Source: an uncultured Eggerthellaceae bacterium (GTDB taxonomy: Bacteria > Actinomycetota > Coriobacteriia > Coriobacteriales > Eggerthellaceae). From it: DNA of 64,000 nucleotides. This document shows positions 32,419-39,398 of the stretch, piece by piece. A model generated the notes under the pieces. That model was not told the origin of the DNA. It saw nothing but the letters and a program-made list of their open reading frames with translations, and did no database searches. The translations under genes and the position numbers were made by a program. The stretch's first letter is position 1, and each line of letters opens with the position of its first letter. The stretch spans positions 1 to 64,000 of the forward strand of contig CAJUQK010000002.1 in NCBI GenBank assembly GCA_910588205.1. Reading direction: 5' to 3'.

Positions 32419-32756
32419 GTTCAGCCCCCCCCTGACATAACAGCTGCAAGCATCAACGATGGGATGATGGTAAACGAAACCGTGGCTTTCGCAAAGGCGA
32501 TGGCGACGGCCGCTTGAAGGCGAAAGGGCGAGGCATCGAAGAACATAAGATGGAACTCTTTCCAGTTCAAGCCTATATTCTTCGATATCATGATAAGCGA
32601 GAGAATGGCTTGTTGGTCCCTATTGTCACAATCATGCAATACCAGCATCAGCTTTTGGCTGCTCTGTCAATATACGCTTCCAACCCGCTTTCCTAAGATG
32701 CTTTTCGTCGATTCCTAAGGGGGCCTTGTCAAGAGCAAGGGAAGGGGGAGATCGAA
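32419..32756. promoter_or_regulatory. Divergent intergenic region before module 3
   Basis: This 338-base gap separates the minus-strand PucR gene from the plus-strand MFS gene. It contains the C8 run at 32425-32432 and GAAGGGGGAG before GTG 32757. Short frames in it lack ribosome binding sites and look like noise. No clear promoter was identified. Confidence 0.4.
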
Positions 32757-34115
32757 GTGCGGAAGGTGTATGTCTCAGAGATCCTCGAGCAGCCCGGCGG
32801 TCTAAGATTCTCCATCAAGATCCTTATCTTCGTCGGCTTGGCCATGGTGTTCGACGGCTTCGATTTCATGATCGTCTCCTTCACCATGCCACAGATCTCA
32901 GCGGAGATGGAGTTGGGTCTCATCGCTACGGGCAGTCTGGCTTCGTTCAGCCTTATCGGCATGCTAGTCGGTGGGTTCTTCTCAGGATATCTTGCAGACA
33001 AGTTGGGGCGAAAGCATGTACTCAATGTGAGCATCATGATCTATTCCATCCTGACCGTGCCCATCTTCTTCGTGCACAGCTATGACCTCTTCGCGCTCTG
33101 CCGTATCTTCTCTGGTGTGGGCGTGGGCGCGGTTATCCCACTGAGCGTGACCTTGGTCTCTGAATACGCGCCCACCGACCACCGGGGTGCCTTCGTCACG
33201 CTGACCAAGATGTTCATGATGCTCGGTTGGGTCTTGGCGGGATTAGTGGCCATGTATGTGGTCCCCCGCTTCGGATGGCGTATCTGCTATTTGATAGGCG
33301 GGTTCCCGTTCATATACGGCATCGCCATGTACTTCATGATCCCGGAGTCCGTTCAGTGGCTCATGCGCAAAGGGCGCACGGCTGAGGCTATGAGGATCAT
33401 CAATGGGATCAACCAGAAGCTCGCCCATCCCCATCCGGGTGGCTATGAGGCTTCTGAGATCGCCATCACTCCTGCTGAGAGCAAAGGACAGCTTCGTGAA
33501 CTGCTTTCACGGAAGTACCGCCGGGTGACCGTGGGTATCTGGCTCGTGGCCTTCACCACCTGCGCTCTGTCCTATGGCCTTACCAATTGGATGCCCACGG
33601 TGCTGGTCAATAGCGGTTATACCGTTACCTCCAGTTACGGGCTCACCACGCTCATGAACGCTTTGGGATGTCTGGGCGCCCTTTGCGCGGGCATCGTGGC
33701 AGACAGGATCGGCCGCATCCGCAGTACCTATCTCGCCATCGCCTTAGCAGCGCTCTCCGTTGTCATCACCGCCTTCATGGGGCTGGGCGCAGGGCTTATG
33801 GTCCCCGCAGTCATCTTCATGGGCTTCGCTATCAACTATGCCTACACCACGCCACAGCCCATCACCATCGAAGCCTATCCCACAGAGATTCGGGCAACAG
33901 GCCAGGCTTGTGTGACCACCGTCGCACGCATCGGCGGCTTGATCATCCCCATCATCATCGGCGGTGCCCTGCAATCGGGTTCCACCTTCGCCACGGTGCT
34001 CTTGGTATTCCTGATCCCACTTGCGCTCGCTGCCCTGTTCACGAAGGTCCTCATCAAGGATGAGACGAAGGGCACTGCCATCGAGGACCTGGACACCCTT
34101 GCCTACAAAAGCTGA
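32757..34115 (+). CDS. MFS transporter, aromatic-acid/proton symporter-like (module 3)
   Basis: The 452-residue permease starts at GTG 32757, six bases after GAAGGGGGAG. The first helix carries DGFDFMIVS, and the helix 2-3 loop has GYLADKLGRKHVLN, the sugar/aromatic-acid-transporter style of MFS motif. A long cytoplasmic loop follows helix 6, and GIVADRIGRIRSTY marks the second half. The aromatic acid:H+ symporter (AAHS) family is the closest style I recognise. It stands 50 bases upstream of molybdoenzyme 3 and probably imports its substrate. Confidence 0.88.
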   Translation: MRKVYVSEILEQPGGLRFSIKILIFVGLAMVFDGFDFMIVSFTMPQISAEMELGLIATGSLASFSLIGMLVGGFFSGYLADKLGRKHVLNVSIMIYSILTVPIFFVHSYDLFALCRIFSGVGVGAVIPLSVTLVSEYAPTDHRGAFVTLTKMFMMLGWVLAGLVAMYVVPRFGWRICYLIGGFPFIYGIAMYFMIPESVQWLMRKGRTAEAMRIINGINQKLAHPHPGGYEASEIAITPAESKGQLRELLSRKYRRVTVGIWLVAFTTCALSYGLTNWMPTVLVNSGYTVTSSYGLTTLMNALGCLGALCAGIVADRIGRIRSTYLAIALAALSVVITAFMGLGAGLMVPAVIFMGFAINYAYTTPQPITIEAYPTEIRATGQACVTTVARIGGLIIPIIIGGALQSGSTFATVLLVFLIPLALAALFTKVLIKDETKGTAIEDLDTLAYKS

Positions 34116-34165
34116 GTGCTTTTTCTAGGAACAGAAGAAGGAAAGCGGAAGAGAGGAGAAAGCGT

Positions 34166-36526
34166 ATGAAGAAAGGCTACAAGACAGTCGAGGGCGATGA
34201 GGTCTTGGTCCGCACATGCGGATGGTCGCCTCCCGGAGACCATCCGGTTGGCTGTGGCATGATCTTGCACGTCAAGGACGGCAAGCTGGTTAAGGTAGAG
34301 GGTGACCCCGAGCATCCCATCTCCCAGGGCCGCCTCTGTCCGAGGTGTCTCGCGTTGACCGAGTTCGAGAACCATCCCGATCGCATTCGCTACCCCATGA
34401 AGCGTGCCAAGGAGGATCGTGGCAAGGATACGTGGGAGCGCATCACATGGGATGAGGCTCTGGATATCCTGGAAGAGGAGGTCCACAAGATCTGGGACAA
34501 CTACGGACCGGAATCCATCTTCGTTTCCCAGGGGACGGGGCGTCAGGCCAGCCTCTATGCACCTCCTATGGCCAATGCATGCTTCAAGACACCGAACATC
34601 TCCTTCATGATGAGCGGTTCTTCCTGCTATGGACCGCGTACCGTTGTGGCGGACTTCCTCTTGGGCGCTGGCTATCCTGAGCTGGATTACGCTCAGTTCC
34701 TCGAGCAGCGCTACGACGATCCCGAATACGAGGTTCCCAAGTACATCATTCTGTGGGGCAAGAGCCCGCTCCAATCGAACCCTGATGGCTTCTATGGGCA
34801 TTCCATCGTCGACCTCATGAAGCGTGGTTCCAAGCTCATCACCATTGATCCGCGTCTCACCTGGCTCGGCTCCCGCGCCGCCTATCATCTGCAGCTGCGT
34901 CCGGGCACTGATGCTGCCATCGGCCTGGCTATGCTCCATGTCATCCTGGGTGAAGATCTCTATGACCATGACTTCTGCGAAAAGTGGGTCTTCGGCGTTG
35001 ACGAGCTGGCTGAGCATGTGAAGCAGTTCACGCCCGAATGGGCAGAGGAGATCACCTGGGTGCCTGCGGATACCATCCGGGGGGCTGCCCGTGCCTTCGC
35101 CACCAATTCGCCCTCATCCATCATGTGGGGCTTGGCGTTCGACACTCAGCAGAACGGGGCCCAGGCCGGTCAAGCCATGTTGGCTATCGCTGCGATCTGC
35201 GGTTACATGGACATCCCGGGCGGCATCATCTTGGCACTGCCCTCAAGCTTCATGGGCCGCTGGCGCTTCGAGACCAGCCAGTACGTTGATCCCGAGGTCT
35301 TCGCCAAGCGCATCGATGCCAAGGAAGATCATCCGGCCTATGCCACCGGCCCCATGTGCCATCCGGACTCCATCCTGACGGCTCTTGAGACCGAACAGCC
35401 CTATCCCATCAAGATGACCTACTTCTATGGCTCCAACCCGCTGTCCCCCACCTGCTATGCAGAGCCTGAGCGTTGGTACAACGCCCTTATGAAGTGTGAC
35501 TTCAATGCAGCCCACGACGTGTTCATGACTCCGACCATCATGGCGCTCTGCGATCTGGTGATGCCTCTTGCCGGCTTTGCGGCGCAGGATGCCGTGGTGC
35601 TGCCTCACTTCGGGCGCAATACCCACTTCCTGGGTGCCATCAACCAGGCTGTGGATCCGGGCGAGTGCAAGTCCGACATCGAGATCGACATGATCGTCGG
35701 CAAGCGCCTGAACCCGGAGGCTTGGCCGTGGGAAACCGCTGAGGAGTTCTTCGATGCGCAGATCCACACCCAGTATGATTGGGACTTCAACGACCTGCGT
35801 GATGCCGGTGTCTTCCAGCAGAAGCAGATCTACCGCAAGTACGAGAAGGGTCTCCTGCGCCCTGACGGCGAGCCGGGCTTCAATACGCCTACGGGCATGA
35901 TCGAGGTCCAGTCCTCTATCTATGACGACTTCGGCGAGTATGACCTGCCCTTCTTCATGGAGCCGGCCATGAGTCCCTACAGCACCCCTGAGCTGGCTAA
36001 GGAATATCCGCTCGTGCTCACCACGGGTGGCCGCGATTTCGTATCCTTCCACTCCGAGCATCGTCAGATCCCGAGTCTGCGCAACTGCACGCCGGATCCG
36101 CTCGTGACCATCAACCCCAAAACGGCAGCAGAGCATGGCATCAACGACGGCGACTGGGTGCTCATCGAGAACCAGTTCGGCAAGTGCTGCGAGCGTGCAC
36201 GCGTGTCCTACGAGGTGTCAGAGCGCGTCATCCATGCAACCCATGGCTGGTGGTATCCCGAGCAGGACGGCGAATTCCCCAACTTCTTCGGCGTGTGGAA
36301 GTCCAACATCAACAAGCTCATCCCCATGTACAAGGTGGGCAAGCTGGGTTATGGCGCACCGTACAAGGGCGTTCTCTGCAAGATCAGCAAGGTAGCCGAC
36401 CCCAATGCTGCCATGGAAGATCCCACCGTGTATGTGCCGCGTGAGGATCGCGGTCCCAACAGCCTGGACGATGCGAGTGACGAGAAGTCCCCGTATCTGT
36501 ATCAGAACTTCCATCCCGGCGAGTAG
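34166..36526 (+). CDS. Molybdopterin-dependent oxidoreductase 3 (catechol-dehydroxylase / transhydroxylase-like)
   Basis: The 786-residue catalytic subunit is closest to enzyme 1, with the shared segments VGCG, LCPRCLAL, SCYGPR and FHSEHRQIPSLR. The putative Fe-S cysteines are Cys18, Cys30, Cys58 and Cys61. The position equal to Cys29 of enzyme 1 is Asp25, and Cys18 may replace it. The metal-site loop reads SGSSCYGPR (150-158). No Tat signal is present. GAGGAGAAAGCGT precedes ATG. The upstream MFS, downstream ferredoxin subunit, CxxC miniproteins, DcuC carrier and MmgE/PrpD protein are all in the same direction, so this is probably one long expression unit. Confidence 0.9.
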   Translation: MKKGYKTVEGDEVLVRTCGWSPPGDHPVGCGMILHVKDGKLVKVEGDPEHPISQGRLCPRCLALTEFENHPDRIRYPMKRAKEDRGKDTWERITWDEALDILEEEVHKIWDNYGPESIFVSQGTGRQASLYAPPMANACFKTPNISFMMSGSSCYGPRTVVADFLLGAGYPELDYAQFLEQRYDDPEYEVPKYIILWGKSPLQSNPDGFYGHSIVDLMKRGSKLITIDPRLTWLGSRAAYHLQLRPGTDAAIGLAMLHVILGEDLYDHDFCEKWVFGVDELAEHVKQFTPEWAEEITWVPADTIRGAARAFATNSPSSIMWGLAFDTQQNGAQAGQAMLAIAAICGYMDIPGGIILALPSSFMGRWRFETSQYVDPEVFAKRIDAKEDHPAYATGPMCHPDSILTALETEQPYPIKMTYFYGSNPLSPTCYAEPERWYNALMKCDFNAAHDVFMTPTIMALCDLVMPLAGFAAQDAVVLPHFGRNTHFLGAINQAVDPGECKSDIEIDMIVGKRLNPEAWPWETAEEFFDAQIHTQYDWDFNDLRDAGVFQQKQIYRKYEKGLLRPDGEPGFNTPTGMIEVQSSIYDDFGEYDLPFFMEPAMSPYSTPELAKEYPLVLTTGGRDFVSFHSEHRQIPSLRNCTPDPLVTINPKTAAEHGINDGDWVLIENQFGKCCERARVSYEVSERVIHATHGWWYPEQDGEFPNFFGVWKSNINKLIPMYKVGKLGYGAPYKGVLCKISKVADPNAAMEDPTVYVPREDRGPNSLDDASDEKSPYLYQNFHPGE

Positions 36527-36555
36527 CTCATCACATCCAGAGAGGAGGAAAGCAT

Positions 36556-36894
36556 ATGACCAAGTACGCAATGATCATCGACTACAAGTATTGCACGGGC
36601 TGCCATACCTGCGAAGTGGCCTGCCGTCAGGAAAGGCAGATAGAGTCTCAGGAACAATGGGGCATCAAGCTCTCCGAATTCGGTCCCATGCAGCAGGGCG
36701 GCGAATGGTACTGGGATTACGTGCCCGTACCGTCGAACCTCTGCAATCTGTGCGTTGATAGACTCGAGGAGGGTAAGAGGGCTGCATGCGCCCACCACTG
36801 CCTAGCCCAGTGCATGGAGGTCGTACCTGTTGATGAGGTTCCGGCTCAGCTAGAGAAGCTCGGAGCAGGCGGCGTTGCCACCTTCATGCCCTAA
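36556..36894 (+). CDS. Ferredoxin-like electron-transfer subunit of molybdoenzyme 3
   Basis: A 112-residue protein with two four-cysteine clusters (CTGCHTCEVAC, then LCNLC and ACAHHC) and one extra cysteine shortly after, in CLAQC. It is predicted to bind two [4Fe-4S] clusters and is paralogous to the other two small subunits. AGAGGAGGAAAG gives a strong ribosome binding site 29 bases after the catalytic stop. A 12-bp hairpin follows. Confidence 0.9.
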   Translation: MTKYAMIIDYKYCTGCHTCEVACRQERQIESQEQWGIKLSEFGPMQQGGEWYWDYVPVPSNLCNLCVDRLEEGKRAACAHHCLAQCMEVVPVDEVPAQLEKLGAGGVATFMP

Positions 36895-36911
36895 GAGGAT
36901 GAAGACAGTTG

Positions 36912-36944
36912 CATCCGGGCGGCTCTGACATCGCCGCCCGGATG
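36912..36944 (+). terminator. Strong intercistronic hairpin 1 of module 3
   Basis: A 12-bp perfect stem, CATCCGGGCGGC (36912-36923) with 36933-36944, and a 9-base loop. No T-tract follows. It lies between the ferredoxin gene and the first CxxC miniprotein and may attenuate read-through or protect the upstream mRNA. Confidence 0.6.
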
Positions 36945-36974
36945 TTCGATCATGCGAGACGAGAGGAGCATTCC

Positions 36975-37151
36975 ATGGCATATAGTCCCGATCAGAAAGA
37001 TGTCGAGGGCATCGAAGAGATCAAAGACAAGGCTCCGAAGGTGTGCCCCAATTGCGGCAAGCCCATCCGGAAGATAGTCACCAGCCGTGAATTCGGCAGC
37101 TTCACCACCAAATGCCCCTGGTGCAAGACCAAGTTCGAAGTGACAGAGTAG
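36975..37151 (+). CDS. 58-residue zinc-ribbon miniprotein
   Basis: A short protein with an acidic N-terminal part and two CxxC pairs, CPNC (24, 27) and CPWC (47, 50), typical of a single zinc ribbon; rubredoxin is less likely because the spacing is short. GAGAGGAGC lies before ATG 36975, which is preferred over the longer frame from 36909 that begins inside the hairpin. Its role in module 3 is unknown. The stop codon is embedded in the next hairpin. Confidence 0.7.
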   Translation: MAYSPDQKDVEGIEEIKDKAPKVCPNCGKPIRKIVTSREFGSFTTKCPWCKTKFEVTE

Positions 37152-37169
37152 GGCATCGGCCCTACTCTG
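37144..37169 (+). terminator. Intercistronic hairpin 2 of module 3
   Basis: An 11-bp perfect stem, CAGAGTAGGGC (37144-37154) with 37159-37169, and an ATCG loop. It includes the stop codon of the first miniprotein and is followed by CTTTG. The ribosome binding site of the next gene starts six bases later. Confidence 0.6.
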
Positions 37170-37187
37170 CTTTGAGGAGGCCGTCCG

Positions 37188-37406
37188 ATGGCATATGGGT
37201 GCCGACCGACCTGTGACCATTGTCGTCCGAAGTACCTGATCTGCCCTGCATGCGGCACGAAGAATTTTCTGATCATGGATGCATGCAAGCGATGTGAGAG
37301 GGTCTTCACCCAGCAGGATAGGGATGAGGCTGTGCGTCTTTGGGAATCCCAGGGAGATACACGCACATCCAGCGCCTGTTTCATGCCTCAAGGTCCTACA
37401 GACTGA
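37188..37406 (+). CDS. 72-residue seven-cysteine zinc-ribbon miniprotein
   Basis: Cysteines lie at residues 5, 9, 12, 19, 22, 33 and 36 (TCDHC, CPAC, CKRC), enough for one or two zinc sites. TTTGAGGAGG precedes the ATG. The second half is polar with no motif. It is the middle of three CxxC miniproteins between molybdoenzyme 3 and the DcuC carrier. I do not recognise a characterised homologue. Confidence 0.7.
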   Translation: MAYGCRPTCDHCRPKYLICPACGTKNFLIMDACKRCERVFTQQDRDEAVRLWESQGDTRTSSACFMPQGPTD

Positions 37407-37411
37407 ACAGC

Positions 37412-37436
37412 TCGGAGGCGAAGGTGCTGCCTCCGA
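37412..37436 (+). terminator. Intercistronic hairpin 3 of module 3
   Basis: An 8-bp stem, TCGGAGGC (37412-37419) with GCCTCCGA (37429-37436), and a 9-base loop, between the second and third miniprotein genes. No T-tract is present, so an mRNA-processing or stability element is as likely as a terminator. Confidence 0.5.
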
Positions 37437-37462
37437 CAGGAAGATTTGAAAGAGAGATCATC

Positions 37463-37699
37463 ATGTGCTTCAGACCAGCGGACGCAAATGCGCCCACATC
37501 CATCGAGTGCCCTAAATGTGGCAAGCGCGTCAACTATACCAATGGCGTTCTGCCGAAGAAATGTCCGTTCTGCAAGACCCCTACCTCTGAGCTCGAGGCC
37601 ATGGCGGCTGGTGCTCCTGCCGCTCCTGGAGCCCCTTCTGCACCTGCGGCTCCCGCCTCTCCTGCAGCACCTGGTGCGCCGAAGCCGCCAAGCGCTTAG
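37463..37699 (+). CDS. 78-residue zinc-ribbon miniprotein with Ala/Pro-rich tail
   Basis: An N-terminal ribbon with CPKC (16, 19) and CPFC (34, 37) is followed by about 30 residues of APAAPGAP-type repeats ending in KPPSA. The tail should be an extended, flexible linker or docking arm. The start at ATG 37463 is weakly supported (GAAAGAGAG upstream). Similar CxxC-plus-AP-tail proteins seem familiar from Eggerthellaceae near molybdoenzymes, but that is recollection and not shown here. Confidence 0.7.
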   Translation: MCFRPADANAPTSIECPKCGKRVNYTNGVLPKKCPFCKTPTSELEAMAAGAPAAPGAPSAPAAPASPAAPGAPKPPSA

Positions 37700-37784
37700 G
37701 CACCAGTAGGGCAGCGCGATAGGAAGCCGTGGCATCCGGTCCATCGCGCCGCTTCGAAGGATCGAGGGTCCTTACGGATCGTGA

Positions 37785-37815
37785 CCCTTCGCCTCTGGTG
37801 GGCAGAGCCGAAGGG
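37785..37815 (+). terminator. Intercistronic hairpin 4 of module 3
   Basis: A two-part stem: CCCTTCG (37785-37791) with CGAAGGG (37809-37815), and inner CTCTG (37793-37797) with CAGAG (37803-37807), separated by one unpaired C on each side. It lies 60 bases before the DcuC start. Confidence 0.55.
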
Positions 37816-37874
37816 CGTAAAGGTCCGGCGGATCCTCTACGGAGACTGTATCTGAAAGAAAGAAGGAGGAGAAG

Positions 37875-39278
37875 ATGAATTCAGCGATCGCTATCGCTTT
37901 GACCGTCGCTCTGCTGGCGGTTTTCGTCATTGCGCTCGTCAAGAACATCAAACCGACCATCATCGTTTTGATGCTCTTGGGGCTCATCGGCGCTATTGCC
38001 TTTACGGCTATCACCGGCAATAGCATCCTGGGAGACAAGGGTACCGGCAATGTGTTCCTTGATTGTTTCGAGATGTTCCAAGCAACCATGAAAACGCAGT
38101 TCGGTGGCGCGCTTCTGACCATCCTTGCTGTGTTGGGCTATGTTGGATACATGAACTATCTCGGCGCGTCCGACCGCTTCGCGCTCATCTGCGCGAAGCC
38201 GTTCACCAAGTTGAAGAATCCCTACATCCTTTGCTCGGGTGTCATCTTCTTGGTATTCTTCCTGAAGCTGGCCATTCCCAGCGCCACCAGCTTGGCAGCG
38301 CTCATGCTTGCCACCATGTACCCGGTGCTGCGTGCCGCAGGGGTTTCCGCGTTGACGTCCGGCTCATGCATCATGATCGCCACGGGATTCATCTGGGGTC
38401 CGGCTGACACCATGTCCGCTCAGATCTTCTCCGTGGCTGGCGTGGAGGGTTTGTCCGTTCCGGAGTTCTTCGGCGCATATCAGATCCCCACCATGTGCGT
38501 CATGCTCCCCTTCGCCATGATCGCCTTTCCTATCTATTCCATGTTCTGTGACAAGCGGGCCAAGGCCAAGGCGGCCAAGAACGGTGAGGTCATGGAAGAG
38601 GGCAACCTGGCAGCCAATGTGCTCATCGAGGTTCCTGACTGCCCGGCCTACTATGCGTTGCTGCCCATCCTTCCGTTGATCATCGTCATCATCTTCAGCA
38701 AACTTGTGGTGGGCACGATCGTCATCAGCGTCATCGGCGGCATCTTCCTGTCGCTCATCATTGCCATGATCGTGGACATGATCCATAAGAAGAAGGTGGA
38801 TGCCACGTTCTCGGCAGCCAATGAGTTCTTCATCGCTATGGCTGAGTTCATGCGCAGCGGTGGTTGGCTCATCATCCCGGCAGCCATGTTCGCTACGGTC
38901 CTCGACCAGATTGGCGGCCTTCAGGCCATCGCCAACCTCCTTGCCGGTGCCGGTGGGAACGGTTACCTCATCACTGCGGTCGGCTGTCTGCTCTGCATGC
39001 CCATCATCATCTGCTGTGGCTCTGTTACAGCAACTTTAGCCATTGCGGCACCGCTCATGCTGGGTATCTCTCAGGCAACGGGCATGGATGTCTATGTGTG
39101 CTTCATGGCTGTGCTCGTCATGCTGGGCATGTCTTCGTGCATGTGTCCCGTGCATCCCCAGACCATCATGGTTAGCACGGAAGCCAATGTCGATCTCATG
39201 GCGCTGGTGAAGCGCAATGCCCCCATCGCTCTCATGGTCATCGCGGCAGGCATGATCGGCTGCTTTATCCTAACCTAG
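37875..39278 (+). CDS. dcuC: DcuC-family C4-dicarboxylate carrier
   Basis: A 467-residue permease with about 12 hydrophobic segments. The pattern LKNPYILCSGVIF and LAIPSATSLAALMLATMYPV matches DcuC, the anaerobic C4-dicarboxylate antiporter or exporter. AAGGAGGAGAAG is directly upstream. In this setting it could import a carboxylic acid used by the MmgE/PrpD protein or export a dicarboxylate product such as succinate. The assignment to family is firm; the substrate is inference. Confidence 0.85.
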   Translation: MNSAIAIALTVALLAVFVIALVKNIKPTIIVLMLLGLIGAIAFTAITGNSILGDKGTGNVFLDCFEMFQATMKTQFGGALLTILAVLGYVGYMNYLGASDRFALICAKPFTKLKNPYILCSGVIFLVFFLKLAIPSATSLAALMLATMYPVLRAAGVSALTSGSCIMIATGFIWGPADTMSAQIFSVAGVEGLSVPEFFGAYQIPTMCVMLPFAMIAFPIYSMFCDKRAKAKAAKNGEVMEEGNLAANVLIEVPDCPAYYALLPILPLIIVIIFSKLVVGTIVISVIGGIFLSLIIAMIVDMIHKKKVDATFSAANEFFIAMAEFMRSGGWLIIPAAMFATVLDQIGGLQAIANLLAGAGGNGYLITAVGCLLCMPIIICCGSVTATLAIAAPLMLGISQATGMDVYVCFMAVLVMLGMSSCMCPVHPQTIMVSTEANVDLMALVKRNAPIALMVIAAGMIGCFILT

Positions 39279-39398
39279 GGAGCTCAGGTGCGGATTCACG
39301 CCGCAAGGGCCTCCCCCGCGCTTCGGCTGGATCTGCACCTCTCCGCTATCCGGGGGTTGCGGGTTGCCTCCGGTTCTGACTGAAAGGGGAAGACTATC

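Noticed and set aside
32421..32696. Short frames on both strands in the gap before module 3
   Set aside because: No ribosome binding sites, odd composition and mutual overlap; treated as intergenic.
34103..35243. Long antisense frames over molybdoenzyme 3
   Set aside because: Same reason: the sense protein has continuous homology and the antisense products resemble no family.
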